Origin: Cryptomeria japonica
Taxonomy: Eukaryota > Streptophyta > Pinopsida > Cupressales > Cupressaceae
Assembly: GCF_030272615.1 (NCBI RefSeq)
Contig: NC_081412.1
Location: 540,846,335-540,906,334 of the forward strand
Reading direction: 5' to 3'
Length of the DNA: 60,000 nt
Shown: in pieces, positions 10,944 through 22,418 of the stretch
Layout: each line of letters starts with the position of its first letter
How positions within the stretch are numbered: position 1 is the first letter of the stretch
Notes under the pieces: generated by a model
Databases searched by the model: none
What the model saw: the letters and a program-made list of their open reading frames with translations, nothing else
Told to the model about the DNA's origin: nothing
Translations under genes and position numbers: made by a program

Positions 10944-11585
10944 TTCTTCCCTGGGTGCACTGGAAGTTCCCTCATCTTCGGAGGACTAAGAATCGAGGCT
11001 ACCCATTAAGTGGTAGGTGAACTGGACTCATTCATGAATTAGTTGCTCAATCTGCTGATGCAACCACTTATCTGTATATCTTGCTGGGGCTGCCATGACT
11101 GCCTCAAAATCAGTGATCGGGTCTTGCGACCAATCAACGCCTGGCAAAAGATGCCTTACTGCCTCAAATTCTCGGACCTGCAGGCAATTTCTTGAATCTG
11201 TGAGTTGATTTGGGACCCGACGATATTCATAGAGTCGCATCTGTTGCACACTCAGCCTAGAATATTCACGCCTTCGGACCTCATAGTCATCAGAGCAATT
11301 TTTCCAATAATCTTCAACTGATTCCTTTGCTCTGTACCGCCTGCCATAGGCTCTCTTTGCCAGATTATCGTGATCAAAACATTTCCTTGGAAAATGCTCT
11401 TGTAGGCCATAGGAGGCCAACTCTGCGAAGGATTCCTCTGCTTGGGTGGGGGTCTTCAGATGGACATCCTAGTTGCCTATAATCATGGGGAACGCGAATC
11501 CAACTTGCTTGCTGTCTCTGAGTAAGACGCCGGCCGGACGTGACTGCCTTGCAACCTCCATAAGAACTATCTTGTCGGTTGGGTA

Positions 11586-12410
11586 CTATGGAAGTCGGAG
11601 AGGGGCACCATCAAAGCCAGCTATCCGGATGTAGGAGAACCTTGGGAACTGGATGAACCAGGCTCTGTATCTTTGTACTAGGATAGTAGCTTGCTCTGAG
11701 AGCCTTATGTGTAATCCTCCCTGCATTAGCTTGACTAGGTGCATTGTGAAGGCATCATTGACGCGCTCATATTGACCAACCACATAGGCCGGGCTGTTCT
11801 TTTCTCTTTGAGCTATATCCTGATAATGCAGCTATGGGTAACAATCATATACCTTCGCCTGACCAAGCCCATTCCCAATTTCTCCTTTCATTATTAAACC
11901 TGGCAGCGGCTGGTTCCTGGCGAACATGTAGACCAAATAAGAGGTCATAGTGAAGTACTTCTTTGTCTCGAGTTCAATTAGCCGAGTGTGGATGATGTCG
12001 CTTATAATCTGGGCCCAGTCGAACTTGGACTTCCCAGCGAAGACTTGCTCTGTGAAATATAACATCCACTCCTCAAAGTAGTTGGATTTGGGAAGTCCCA
12101 TAACCCTGCTGAGCAATGTGACCATGTCCCCATGCTCATTGTGAAAGTCACTTCTTGGGGTCTTTTTCCCAATTTTGACGCTTGGAGGTCTTCTCTCCTT
12201 GTACCACTCTTCATTGATCAGTGTTCTACATCTGGCAGGATTCATATCATACGCCCCCTGCGCTTCATCTATAGTCGTGGCCGTGGGATTGTTCGAGAAG
12301 GGGATGTCGAATGCGTCGCCAATGGCCTCAGGAGTGAAGTTAGCGAGGGTCATGTTCTCGAGAAGCACCAATCTGGAACCTGGCTGGTAATGCCGGGCAG
12401 CCTATACCAC
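11586..12410 (-). pseudogene. PMD-like globular part of the large ORF
   Basis: The longest clean block (11832-12371, 179 codons) begins with the F-T-P-E-A-I-x-x-x-F-D-I-P stretch, which lines up with F-N-S-D-D-F-E-R-V-F-G-I-P in the Gypsy ORF3 and, more loosely, with T-L-E-D-V-Y-R-I-L-K-I-P in the PMD relic at 14851. A tryptophan- and phenylalanine-containing helical part follows (EEWMLYFTEQVF, then MTSYLVYMFARN). After the TAG at 11832 the frame continues into 11586-11783. The family link is inference from short shared patterns only. Confidence 0.45.
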
Positions 12411-12715
12411 TAACTCATAGTTCTGCACTGCTGGAGGAAATTCCACTACTTGGGTGATGCCATTTTCATCATTTGCTTAGGCCTGCCATAGGCATTAGGG
12501 GAGAAGACTCGGCTCCTGAAATCTTGGATATCGATATGGCCTAGGTCAGTATCACCGACATTGTCCCAAACACTCTGAACTTTTGACTCCCTCAATCCCC
12601 CTCTTTGATACTGGTACTTCATCCTTTTGACTCGGCGAGGGATATCTGCTTTGGATGCTCGCGATGTCTCGGCTGCAGCAGGCGTCTTTGATGACTCTAC
12701 CGCTGATTTAGGCAT

Positions 12716-14280
12716 TTATCCTGCACAGCCGGACACGGATTACGAGGCGATAAAAGGGAAGCAAAGCGGGTTAGATAAAGAATATGCCAACATTTAAGGA
12801 TTAATTCAAAAATTGAATCGGGACCAGCATGATTTTGTTAGCTACAAGCTTGATTGATCTAAACATAAATATTCATGAAGCTTTCGACTGTAGGTTTATA
12901 TTTAAGCATTTTCAGGATCAATTTTAAAAAATGGACAAAGCTTGAGAAATTTTTCTAAGTTTGAAAATGCAATCTCTAGCTGATTCTTAGGAGTAGGTTT
13001 TGATTTCAATTGCTTTGCACGACGCCTTATAAATGGAAATAGATGCGAATTTTGAAGATTTAAGCATTTTAATCAATTTTTCGCACAGACATCCATCCAA
13101 TTTGTAAATGTTTCAGATGATCGAGAGAGACGAAGCGTACTTACCTGGTGAAAATGGACGACGAGAAATTGCTCGATTTGCCGTGCAAGAACGGATGGAT
13201 AGTTCTGCAAATTTTGAATGGGAGGGTCTGCAATTTTGAATTCCAACGGTTAACTTTCTAATTCAAATTTTCATGGCTGCGGTTTGAAAATAATTTGTAA
13301 TCTTGAGTTTTAGACTTAGCAATTCTTCACCTTGGACGAAATGGTAATTGAACCTGAATGTTTGAAAGGGTTTATGCCAACGTTTTTACCTTGGGAAATT
13401 GTGCTTTCTGGCTCCACCTTTCAAACCTTACGTGATCCTCTCTCACGCGATTTTACCCTAACTTCGGCAGAATGAGGGAACTTAAAAATTTCAGACACTT
13501 TGCAGTTTCATCCTCCAAATCGCGAACTTTGGCGGTATGAGGGTTTTTGTAGACTTTTAAACTTCACATCTTCATCCCCCAAATCGCGAACTTCGGATGC
13601 TTTCGCGTTTTATCCCCTACTGCATTCTCTACGCTGAGATCTTTGGAGGAATGGGGGATTTTGCCAATTTCGAATTCCTTATATTTTGCCTATTTGTCAT
13701 AATAAAACTCGATGATAACGCACAAGAAGCTCTTTCACTTTCATATCTTCTATCTTCCATCCCCCTTTCTTGATTGACCTTCATCGTTCTTCTTGAGTCC
13801 ATGTAGCTTGCTATCACATGACTGAGTATAATGACACACAAAAAAACATTTGCATTTTATGTAGTTTGCACCTGCATTATCACATATTAAGCATTTCATA
13901 CATACATATAGATATCACAATTGCATCATATCCTGCACACAACACATGTTAGCACATTTTTTTTACATTCTCATCATATAAATAGTTATTTGCATTATCA
14001 TATTCATCTACATTTCATACATTCACATTTGCATTTGCATAACATATAAAAGATAAAAGAACAAAATATATTGCATTCCATCATGTACATATTTGCATCC
14101 ATATCATACATCACATAGGTACACATGCATATAGCAGCCGCAAGGATGAATCATTTCATATATATATCAAAATCATAAGTGTTATGATACAATGATGTCA
14201 AAATCATATGGCTACAATCACTCGAAGGTGTCTACCTCATCATACAAAAATGGTACAAAAACTGATACATAGGGAGCCCT
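12716..14280. other. Non-coding stretch between two minus-strand gene relics
   Basis: 12716-13640 is presumably the upstream region of the large ORF. It holds repeats of AATCGCGAACTT and neighbours (about 13450-13600), each with ACTTCGGC or similar close by. 13850-14200 is AT-rich with many CATTTGCAT and CATAT runs. No coding sequence was recognised. Confidence 0.5.
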
Positions 14281-15171
14281 TTAAGGCTATGATGAACTTC
14301 CTCCCTCGGAGCCGGCTAGCCTCGACGGAGTCTGAGCCCTGGAAAGACCCGCCCCAGGATCATCTCTCCTGTCCTCTCTATCTGGTGGTGGTGGAGGACC
14401 CATGACCCCACCAGTCGATGCCTATCTCCTGTCTCTCCCTCCAATGGTCGTCGTAGTCCGCAATGGTCTCCGGAAGCTCCTAGCCTGCTGCTCTAGTGGC
14501 ACCGCTCCATAATATAGGTCTCTCCAGTAGCCTATCTCCTCCCCTGCCCACAAAACATAGGCATATCTGGCCTCTGTGTCCTCTGCTCCTTGTCTCCTTG
14601 CCCTCAGTGCTATCTCAGCCTCTATATAGCACTGAATAGCCCGATCCCTCTCCCGCTCAGTATCCCTCAGCTATCTCCTGAGTCTAGCTGTGTCCCTCTC
14701 CAGATCCTGGATCTCATCTGCCTGTCCCTAGCAGATCTCCCTCAAGGACTCTAGCTCATCCTCCTCTCCTCCCACCTCCCCCTGTCCCTATGGCTTCTCC
14801 TATGGTTGTCCATGTCCAGCCCTCATCTCCAGTCTCGGATCCTGAAACACTCATCTCAGTGCCTCCCTGTCTCCCTCTCGATCGTAAGGGACTAACTCCC
14901 CAACGATCGGTATCTTTAGTATCCTATACACATCCTCCAAGGTGACTGTCATCTCACCCATCGGTAAATGAAACATGCAAGTCTCTGAGTGCCATCTCTC
15001 GGCTAATGCAGTCAGCAATCCCTTGTTCGCCCGAAACTCAAGCACATACATAAGATATCGCAGTCCCATGACCTCAATTGCTACTCTATCCTTGAATGTC
15101 AGCGCTTCTCGCAAACTCTGAGTCGGAGGGAATCTCTCCCGTGACTTCAGCATAGGTAGGTCCTCTTGCAG
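14281..15171 (-). pseudogene. Plant mobile domain (PMD) protein relic
   Basis: 14851-15153 encodes the central PMD block: LLTALAERWHSETCMFHLP followed by GEMTVTLEDVYRILKIPI, the typical aminotransferase-like plant mobile domain core. The same frame continues downstream as an acidic coiled-coil tail through a TGA (14851) and TAGs at 14800, 14788, 14728, 14671 and 14422, ending at TAG 14287 or TAA 14281. The TAG codons sit where Gln fits, and no frameshift was found. A consensus-like donor (GGTAAGT on the minus strand near 15942) suggests an upstream exon, with the tandem repeats at 15190-15780 in the intron, but the exon itself is uncertain. PMD genes often occur in plant retroelements and MULEs. 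Confidence 0.75.
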
Positions 15172-15189
15172 TCAAACAAATCAACTGTG

Positions 15190-15780
15190 TCAATCCTAGT
15201 GGTACTCCCTGTTCATCACAAAGTACTGCTTTCTATCCTAGTAGCATTCCCTGTTCATAACAAAGTGCTACTCTCTTTTTAGTACTCCCTGTTCATTACA
15301 AAGTACTGCTTTTTTATCCTAGTGGTACTCCCTGTTCATCACAAAGTGCTGCTTTGATCCTATCTTTTAGGGAACCTACTTGAGTGTATCTTCTTGAATA
15401 ACTTATCCAATTGACAACATATGTTCTATCACAGAATTGTCAATTTCAGCCTAATCCAATTGGCAACGTATGTTCTATCACAGAATTGTCAATTTCAGCC
15501 TAATCCAATTGACAACATATGTTCTATCACAGAATTGTCAATTTCTTTGGTACTCCCTGTTCATCACAAAGTGTCTTGATCTATCCTATCCTAGGGCCTC
15601 TGCTTGAGTGTATCCTCTTGAGTAGTTTCCTGATTGGCAACGTATGTTCTATCACAGAATTGTCAATCTTAGCCCTATCTGCTATTCTGGTTTTCCCTAG
15701 AGGACCTGCTTGAGTGTATCCTCTCAGCAGCTTATCCAATCGACAATGTATGTTTATCACAGAACTGCCAATTCAACCTT
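15190..15780. repeat. Tandem and interleaved repeats, three motif types
   Basis: Motif X (TACTCCCTGTTCATCACAAA) occurs four times in 15195-15350 and again at 15548. Motif Y (about 49 bp with ATGTTCTATCACAGAATTGT at its core) occurs three times in tandem from 15405, then near 15634 and 15736. Motif Z (CTTGAGTGTATC) occurs near 15375, 15602 and 15707. X and Y are each bounded by inverted repeats (AGTACT/AGTACT; AATTGACA/TGTCAATT), so each unit can form a hairpin. Confidence 0.85.
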
Positions 15781-16107
15781 GAAGACATAAACGCGCATTC
15801 ATGACACAAACGCGCTTTACCTTTTTTTCCCCACTTGACATTTTTCTAAGACATACCTTAAATGCATTTATTGCGCTACCTAACATGCATTTATGACAAC
15901 ATTTAATGTGACAAAGTACAAGGAGGTTTTGTGGTACTTACCGGCTCTCCTGCATCTGTTGGCCTCTGAAATCGGCGAACGTGATCAAATCTATGCACCA
16001 AAACCATCGCTGCTGACTGCTGACTACTCTCTGCTCTCTCTGCACTCTGATCTCTTAGATGTGTGGATGACAATGAGGATGTTTTCCCCTCGTGGTCTAT
16101 CTTATAG

Positions 16108-16137
16108 ACCACCCTAGCCCTAGCCCTAGCCCTAGTC
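16108..16137 (+). repeat. CCCTAG microsatellite
   Basis: Four CCCTAG-type units in a row. This is not the plant telomere unit CCCTAAA. Confidence 0.8.
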
Positions 16138-16345
16138 TCCCATGTCAGTCTTCGTTATCCCGCGACTCTGTCCCTCCATCTGGTCAGTCCATTCTACCCC
16201 TTTCTCTCTTATCGAGAGATTGTCTGCGATCTTTTCAGACATTTTTATCCAATTTCTTGAGGGGGCATATCATTCCCATATTGGGGCAACTTTGTATCAG
16301 TTCATATTATCTTTTTTGAAACAACGTGACAAGCTGCATTGTCTC

Positions 16346-16359
16346 AAAGAGGGGCAAAA
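16346..16359 (+). other. Polypurine tract before a 3' LTR
   Basis: AAAGAGGGGCAAAA directly precedes TGTAGACACC. About 90 bp upstream, GGCATATCATTCCCAT also occurs before the polypurine tract of the Gypsy element (near 29917), supporting a Gypsy 3' end on the plus strand. Confidence 0.65.
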
Positions 16360-17175
16360 TGTAGACACCTAAAATTGTCCTGTCTAATTAAATAAATATT
16401 TTTATTTATTTAATTATTTTAGCCTAATTCTTCTATTAATTAAATAAATCTTTATTTATTTAATTAATTCATTTATCCTTTTCTAGCCTTATTTCTCATT
16501 TAAATAAATACGTTTATTTATGTAAATTACCTTTTCCCTAAATTAAATAAATATTTTTTTTTATTTAATTGATCCCACTTCTTCTATTAATTAAATAAAT
16601 CTTTATTTATTTAATTAATTCATTAGCCTTTTCCACTCATGACACATATCATTCATCTCTTAATTTATACACTACCTACCCTCTCATTATTTTATTATTT
16701 CCTCTACCTACCCTCTAATCATAGCCGACCATTTATCTTTTACACCTCTCAACCGTATCCCTCCATTTCTTATAGTGTCTTCTATATAAGGAGATTCTTC
16801 CATCATTATCAATCCTAATCATTCTATTTGACTAATCATTCTAATCAGCTATTCAACCCCAACTACGCTTTTGAACTTTCATATGCGATCAAGTCTACTT
16901 GCAACCACATTTCCGTTCTTTGTTGAGCTCTTGTACACACATAAAATCTGAGAGCAAATATATCAAGCAAGATCAATGGAGATAGGAAAAATGAAGATCC
17001 AAACCCTATTGGACATGTGATGGTATAATCTTTTGTGATTTCATTTGATTTGCATTGTTTTAGGTAATCTTCATATGTTATGGTGGATCTTTGTTGTTGT
17101 TAGGCTAGGGTTTTGTGGTTGAATTCATTTAGTCTTTCAATATTGTTGTTTCCACTTTCACCATAAACACTTAGA
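16360..17175 (+). repeat. 3' LTR (TGTAGACACC type), plus strand
   Basis: The start TGTAGACACC is fixed by the polypurine tract. A TATA box (TATATAAG, 16793-16800) lies about 430 bp in, on the plus strand. 16380-16625 carries four AT-only hairpins, each an AATTAAATAAAT-type arm facing its complement. The right end is not clear; ACA near 17170 is a guess. No 5' LTR copy was found upstream, so the element is truncated or the 5' LTR is outside the window. The two minus-strand gene relics would be antisense cargo of this element if it reaches that far. Confidence 0.55.
16793..16800 (+). promoter_or_regulatory. TATA box of the TGTAGACACC-type LTR
   Basis: TATATAAG, about 430 bp into the LTR, followed within 40 bp by C- and T-rich sequence typical of a start region. 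Confidence 0.5.
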
Positions 17176-17913
17176 TAGAGGTTTTAGGTTTATTTTTAAA
17201 ATTGTTCACTAGGAAAACATTTTTTTCTGCCTTTTTTGTTTAATCTCCTCATTCCTTGTGAACTCTCTTTAATACTTCTGTAAATATGGATTAAAATCTA
17301 TTTTTTTAATAGTACATTCCTATTGAAAAGATAAATGTTAGTTTTTGGTATTTTTTCTCAGTCATTGGCATATTGATTACCTTAATTATTCAGATTGATA
17401 TAATCCTATTCAATCTATCTATTTGGTCATTTGTATATATTAATAATTAAACATATTTTTCATATACATTAAAAATAATATAACTTAAAATTTAAAAAAT
17501 TCTATTATAATCTAAATAATAAATTAAAAAGATTAAACTGTTTTGGTTAGTTGTAGACATTAATGTAATTACTAATATTAGTTAAAATTTATATTTCTCT
17601 AGAAGAACTATTATCCATTTTGGTGATCTCATCCATAGGATTAGTTGTTTTTTTAGAGATTGCTGTTGGCATTAATATAATTTTAGTTTAAATTTATTTT
17701 TGTCTAGAAGAACTTATATCCATTTTGGGGATCTTATCCGCATTTTACAGAGAGAAATGCACCTGCATTTTGGTCACTAATGACAGATTTTGAAAATTAT
17801 TGGCCTTGGAAACTCATTAAGTGTGATGAGTAATTTAGTGTGGTTCTCTTGAATGGGCTTGCATATTTACTATTGCTTTTTATCTAACCTTATGAACATT
17901 CTTATGATGGTAG
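17176..17913. other. AT-rich non-coding, probably intron
   Basis: Very AT-rich, without recognisable coding or repeats apart from a short imperfect duplication (TTTCTCTAGAAGAACT near 17595 and TTTGTCTAGAAGAACT near 17699). It leads into the exon at 17914. Confidence 0.5.
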
Positions 17914-18027
17914 ATAGGGAGATATGGCGGAAGAAAATTGGAGACCTAGTGAGATGGTCTGAAGCAGTACCATTATTAGTAGATTACTATGCCACTCACA
18001 GCTATGGAATTCTTGCTTCTGTCACCG
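17914..18027 (+). CDS. Exon of a host gene, DUF815-type ATPase N-terminal region
   Basis: A short coding block (EIWRKKIGDLVRWSEAVPLL, then a Tyr-rich YYATHSYGI part) lies between a possible acceptor (AG at 17913 or 17917) and a donor (GGTAATT, GT at 18028). The residue pattern fits the helical region before the P-loop in plant DUF815 proteins, as I remember that family. One base of the last codon is left over at the donor, so the next exon must begin with two bases. Nearby DNA is AT-rich and non-coding. The link to the exons at 38653 and 48718 is inference from family order, strand and phase; at least one exon between them, of length 3n+1, was not found. Confidence 0.55.
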
Positions 18028-18072
18028 GTAATTGTGAAAAAAACTGATTTATATTATTGGTATTACTTATTA

Positions 18073-18480
18073 TGTAGAAATCTTCAAGGAGGCGCAGGAT
18101 CTTGAAAACCTTTAAATATGTCATATCATCACATAGCCTGTTAATTTTTATTTTAAATTATAAAATTATAATGCACTGCCAATTCTCGTTTGCATCTTGT
18201 TGTTTCCTATATTTTGCTTCCATCTGGAATGCTCTGCTTCATGCTTATGCTTGCATTCTTTATTAAACAGTAGCATTTAAATAGTACAACAGAAGGTTGA
18301 GAGTGAGAAATTTTCTTAAGAAATTAAGTTTACCTAATTCTACTATATGTATATTGAGTTGGAGACTATTGACTTAGAAAATTTAGTTCAACAACCTAAC
18401 TAATGAAAATTAGAATACTCACCCATTATGATAAAATTATTACCATGCCAATAAAAATAGTTGAACACCTGCCCATAAGC
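18073..18480 (-). repeat. Old Copia-type LTR relic, left copy
   Basis: About 400 bp in direct orientation with 31670-32095; my visual estimate is about 70% similarity (shared landmarks: TTGCATCTTGTTGTTTCCTA, CTTCATGCTT.TGCTTGCATTC, GTTGAGAG.GAGA, CAACCTAACT). It begins TGTAGAAATC. The pair may be the two LTRs of one minus-strand Copia element split by later insertions. Confidence 0.5.
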
Positions 18481-19056
18481 TTAACTTGGAGAGAAGAGAA
18501 TGAAAGGACGGATGCATTACAAATTTACAACACATTCCCCTTATTGACAACTTCCTCCATGATTAACATGGAGTAATTGAAGGTTGCTGCAGAAAATTCT
18601 TAAAAATGACAACCGATGAGGCCAATATCATCTACTAGAGATGCATGACCATGGCAGAAAAGGTGTTATCAACTAAAATGCTTCAAGAAATTAACAACAG
18701 GTAACCTCCAAGATGCTCCCTATAATTGGAAGCAAACATCAAATACGAGTTAACTATTGTCAAAAAATACGTAGAGATCCATGTTTTTCATTAATCCTCT
18801 ACTTTATAATGGTCTTCTATACTGAATTTCCAATAGTACAACTGGTTCTATGTGGCCAAAGGTCAGTGGATATTACAGCAAGAGGTCAAATCATAGGTCC
18901 ATATCTCCAAACATACTTAAGATGGATGTAAGAGGTCAAATGATGGATGACAAGGACATTAGAGACAAAGAAAGCTCCAAATGGGTGACTCCTTGGCAAT
19001 CAGATAAGTGCTGTCATGCATGAGTGGGATGTAAACCACTTCTTCAAAGCGCAAAT

Positions 19057-20091
19057 TGTAACGTCCCCAATTTGAAATAGAATTTAATAATAAATGATAA
19101 TAATAAAATTAAAACATTAAAAATTAAATTAAAATATAAAATAATATAATTAAATATGATTAATTAAAAATTAATTGAGTTAATGAAAAGTCAAAAGACA
19201 TGAAAGGAAAAGTTGTGACTCCCTCAACAATGAGATATAAAAGGGAGAAGAGAACCTCATTTGAGAGGGGGGATAATTTGGAAATGAGAAGTGCAGATCT
19301 GATTATGAAAGGCTGTGTCCCTTTCAAAGGGTAGAAATAATGAAGAGTTGCACTCTTTCAAAGGGTGCTAATGGTGAAAGGGCATGTCTCTTTCCAAAGG
19401 GCATACATGATGAAGAGGTGTGACCTCTCCCTCAAATTGAGAGATATAAAGGGAAGGAATCAAAAGCATCTAGTGACATCACCATTGATCAGATCAGATC
19501 AGAGTTGTTATCAAGTTACAGGCAGTAACATTTGTGTTCTTGGTGGTATGCATGGGGATGTGCTTAATATGTATGCTTAGTATATGAAGCCTGATAAAGT
19601 TGTTATGCAAAATCTAGTAATAATATTATTATAAACTGCAATATGTATGACAGTCATACTTAATATCATATATATTTATAATACATCAGAAGTTAGTGTA
19701 CTTATAGTCTAAATCATGTTATTACTGTCAGTATTTAAGAAGATGGGGATGAGATGTTCCAAAGAGGGGCAGTCTAAATCCAAGCAATAGGTTAAGTCCC
19801 AAGATAGGGTGGGGCTCAGCGATCCATAAGCCTTGAGGGTATAGACCCAATATAGGTAAGGGCTTGGATCTGTAAACTTTGAGGGAACCTATTGTAGCTG
19901 GTCTCTAAGCGCTTTGGTAACATACGTAAACCCTTCTCCCTTAAAACTGAAGTAGTAGCAGGGTCTGATATCTATATTATTAATGATATTAATCGTCTAA
20001 TGAGGATAATAGGTAAGCACTTGTAAATAACTAATTGAAGAATATCAATCAATTTTAATATATTGAAATAGATCAGGTAGGGGACATTACA
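19057..20091 (+). mobile_element. Solo LTR with 12-bp terminal inverted repeats
   Basis: Starts TGTAACGTCCCC and ends GGGGACATTACA, a 12-bp terminal inverted repeat with one mismatch, flanked by the 5-bp direct repeat CAAAT (19052-19056 and 20092-20096). Length 1,035 bp. It has a TATA box (TATAAAAG, 19236-19243) and short hairpins such as AGAGT/ACTCT and AGAGGT/ACCTCT downstream of it. No coding sequence and no internal region are present, so it is a recombined solo LTR. Its first 500 bp match the solo LTR at 42121-43621 in opposite orientation. Confidence 0.85.
19236..19243 (+). promoter_or_regulatory. TATA box of the solo LTR
   Basis: TATAAAAG in the block GTTGTGACTCCCTCAACAAT...TATAAAAGG, which recurs in the LTR at 42121-43621 and, in altered form, at 51126 and 56588. 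Confidence 0.55.
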
Positions 20092-20096
20092 CAAAT

Positions 20097-21272
20097 GAAG
20101 CAAGAAATCTTGTTGTCATAAGTGGAAACAGCTGCTATCTCAAGTAGCTGGCTTGGTAATTTCATGTTCCAGATTTGAAATAACGTGTACACACTTAACT
20201 AGTTCTTTTTGTAGAGAGGCTTTATGCTCCTCAAAGTACCCACAATACATTTGATATGGACATGACTTTAGATGAACAAAAACATATCTTCCATTCTCAT
20301 GATCCTTTGTCCTGGCAACAAGTACCATAAGATATAAGGAAACACAAGATGGGTTCTCTGCAATATCTACTACATTGATGACAATCGTCTTTACTGTTTT
20401 TTCTGTTTGCATTAATATCTTTAGTCGTACAAAAACTTAAATCTCTTGCCGAGGTTGATAAAAGACAATAATTTAGGAGGACAACAGCAATGATTTTATA
20501 GATACTTAGACAAGGAGGGTTTACAAATGCATTCCAGATGGTTTCAACAATTTGACTTCTAATGTGTATTCAACACTAGGGATAAGCCTACAATACAAGT
20601 GTTCATGCAAAAAAATTGGAACGTCTAAGATACGATAGTTTGATGTTTTTATGACATGTTAGGGTGCATATTATGGGGAACACATCTCCAAAAACATTGT
20701 TTGATTTGAAATATTAAATGAAGCTACGATATTTCATTCAAACAGGTTATGCAATATACTGATGGGAATCTCTCTGAGTCTAGTTTCATGTGAAGGGGAG
20801 ATAATGAAAATTATTGCAGTAGGAAGACTTTCGTGCAAAAAACATGTCAAGGTAAGTATAGACTGAATTTGCACTAGAAACTTGTGTTAGCTCCTAGTTT
20901 TCTGAGTCACCAAACCTAAATAGGTGCATAGGATGATCTTAAGCATTCTGATATTAAATAAGATCAGTCAAAAAGAAAGGCATTTTGAAGGCGGTTAACC
21001 ACCTGTCAATCTGGGCTTCACCCTTCTATCTTTAGCTTTAGCTGGAATTGTCTTTGTGCAAAGAAAAATGAGTAGGAATTTGAATTGAGACCTCCAATTA
21101 CAACTTTAAACGCTATAGAACCTTCTTTTGCTATACCACGTGTGTGTGTATGATTTTCAAACCAAATTGATATTTGTAATAATAAACAAATGGCTGTGAA
21201 AAGAAAACAAACTCACATGGTGAATTGAGTATGCCATGGTTGATTTTTAAATGAAAACTTGGTGGAAATACT
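20097..21272. other. Unassigned sequence, one weak minus-strand ORF
   Basis: A 90-codon minus-strand ORF (20140-20412) has plausible composition but no recognised family. A strong splice-donor match (AAGGTAAGTAT) lies near 20853, but no convincing exon ends there. If the paired LTR relics at 18073 and 31670 belong to one Copia element, this is part of its decayed interior. Confidence 0.3.
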
Positions 21273-21729
21273 TGTAATGTCCCTTATTATGATTTTAGGA
21301 ATTTGTTATTGCCTAATTTTTTGTTTCAAATTATGAAAACTGAAATTTGATACTAAAAGAATATGCTAATTATAAATATCAGATTATGAACTCAAACCCT
21401 ACCTAACAGAAAGCAATTTGTGATTTTTATTTAATTTATTAAAACTTAAATGAACATATTATTAATTATTTTCTGTTTTTTGATTAAATAACCTAAAACT
21501 AAAAGAATACAGAAAATAAAGTGATTATGAACCCATTAGTCGCAGTACCGAAGTTCATCCTAGAATAAAAAATAGTGATATAGTCAACATCCATAAACAG
21601 CCAGCCCAATTATCAATGCAATTAAATAACAAGTTGTTCCCTATATTGACAGTATACAGTAGACAGGAAGGTTGACGTGTCAGAGTTGTCTCCCATATAA
21701 GCGGACCCCACCAAACATTGCATATACAA
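21273..21729 (+). repeat. Possible short solo LTR of the TGTAATGTCCC type
   Basis: Begins TGTAATGTCCCT. The five bases before it (ATACT) recur at 21730-21734, but the right end reads ACAA rather than ACA, so the boundary is doubtful. No coding sequence. Confidence 0.3.
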
Positions 21730-22418
21730 ATACTAGTCATTGCTGCGATCAAACTTTAATATGGATAAGCTGTGATTGGAGTTAATATGTATATACTGTT
21801 CATACCTAGGGTAAGAAAAACTAAAAAGACTAAAAGGCTGTGATTTATCGGAGAATAATATTTTCAGGCTCCAGTCACAAAAGAGGTAATATGTATCATT
21901 CAAAATGCAGTGACAATTTAATAATTATTATTCAACACAGCATATTGAATTATATTGGCAAATAATATGAAAAATACCTTTTCCAATTACTGATAATAAT
22001 GATAAATCCTTTCTTAACAGAATTTGAAATCAGCAAAATAGGAATAGATTCAAACTCTGAATGATGTTACTAAAAATAGACAATTTTCTTGCAAATCCAA
22101 ATTGTTTCCATGCCTAAAGGATATGGCGGTTTTCATCCCCAATTCAAAGATTGAGTCCAAAAGGGTTAAACTCTTGGACCAAGAGTTTTCAACGTTGAAT
22201 GCAAACTTAAAATTTGAAATTTGAAAATGAAGATGTACAATAATAATTGATAATGAGCCTTAACTCCTCTTTTATAGGTACTTTGCTTTGGGTTCTCTAT
22301 TTATTTTGTTTTACTTTTTTCCATAGTTACATGGAGTTTCCTAATGGGCGGACACAGGGATGTAGGGACAGGTTTCAAGGACCAAGGACCTAAATTTGGG
22401 GATGGCAGGGGGATGGTG

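Larger units (their letters stand above)
9078..12715 (-). pseudogene. Unrecognised very large ORF of about 1,200 codons
   Basis: From about 12475 to 9078 one minus-strand frame stays in register for 3.4 kb, broken only by stop codons: TAG at 12402, 11832, 11586, 11469, 10986, 10641 and 9426, TGA at 11028 and 9798, TAA at 9591. One frameshift near 12475 separates the first 80 codons. Every stop is one C-to-T step from CAG, CGA or CAA. The product had a basic N-terminus, a globular part (12410-11040), a basic, acidic and serine-rich linker (10943-10640), a long charged, probably coiled-coil region (10631-9600) and a C-terminal globular part (9410-9078). No polymerase or gag motifs are visible. 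A stretch near 12380-12290 (N-x-T-L-x-x-F-T-P-E-x-I-x-x-x-F-x-I-P) resembles ORF3 of the Gypsy element (29228) and the core of plant mobile domains. Probably retrotransposon cargo; function unknown. Confidence 0.7.

Noticed and set aside
9078-12715. Genetic code with TAG read as Gln
   Set aside because: The host exons and the intact leader ORF use standard stops, and the sequence is clearly plant nuclear; methylation decay explains the TAG codons.
15190-15780. CRISPR-like array of repeats and spacers
   Set aside because: Units are degenerate, interleaved and in plant nuclear DNA with no cas genes; spacers are themselves repeats.
16108-16137. Telomere-like repeat
   Set aside because: The unit is CCCTAG, not the plant telomere CCCTAAA, and there are only four copies.
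18700-19020. Exon candidate
   Set aside because: The open frame has no splice sites in phase and no family match.
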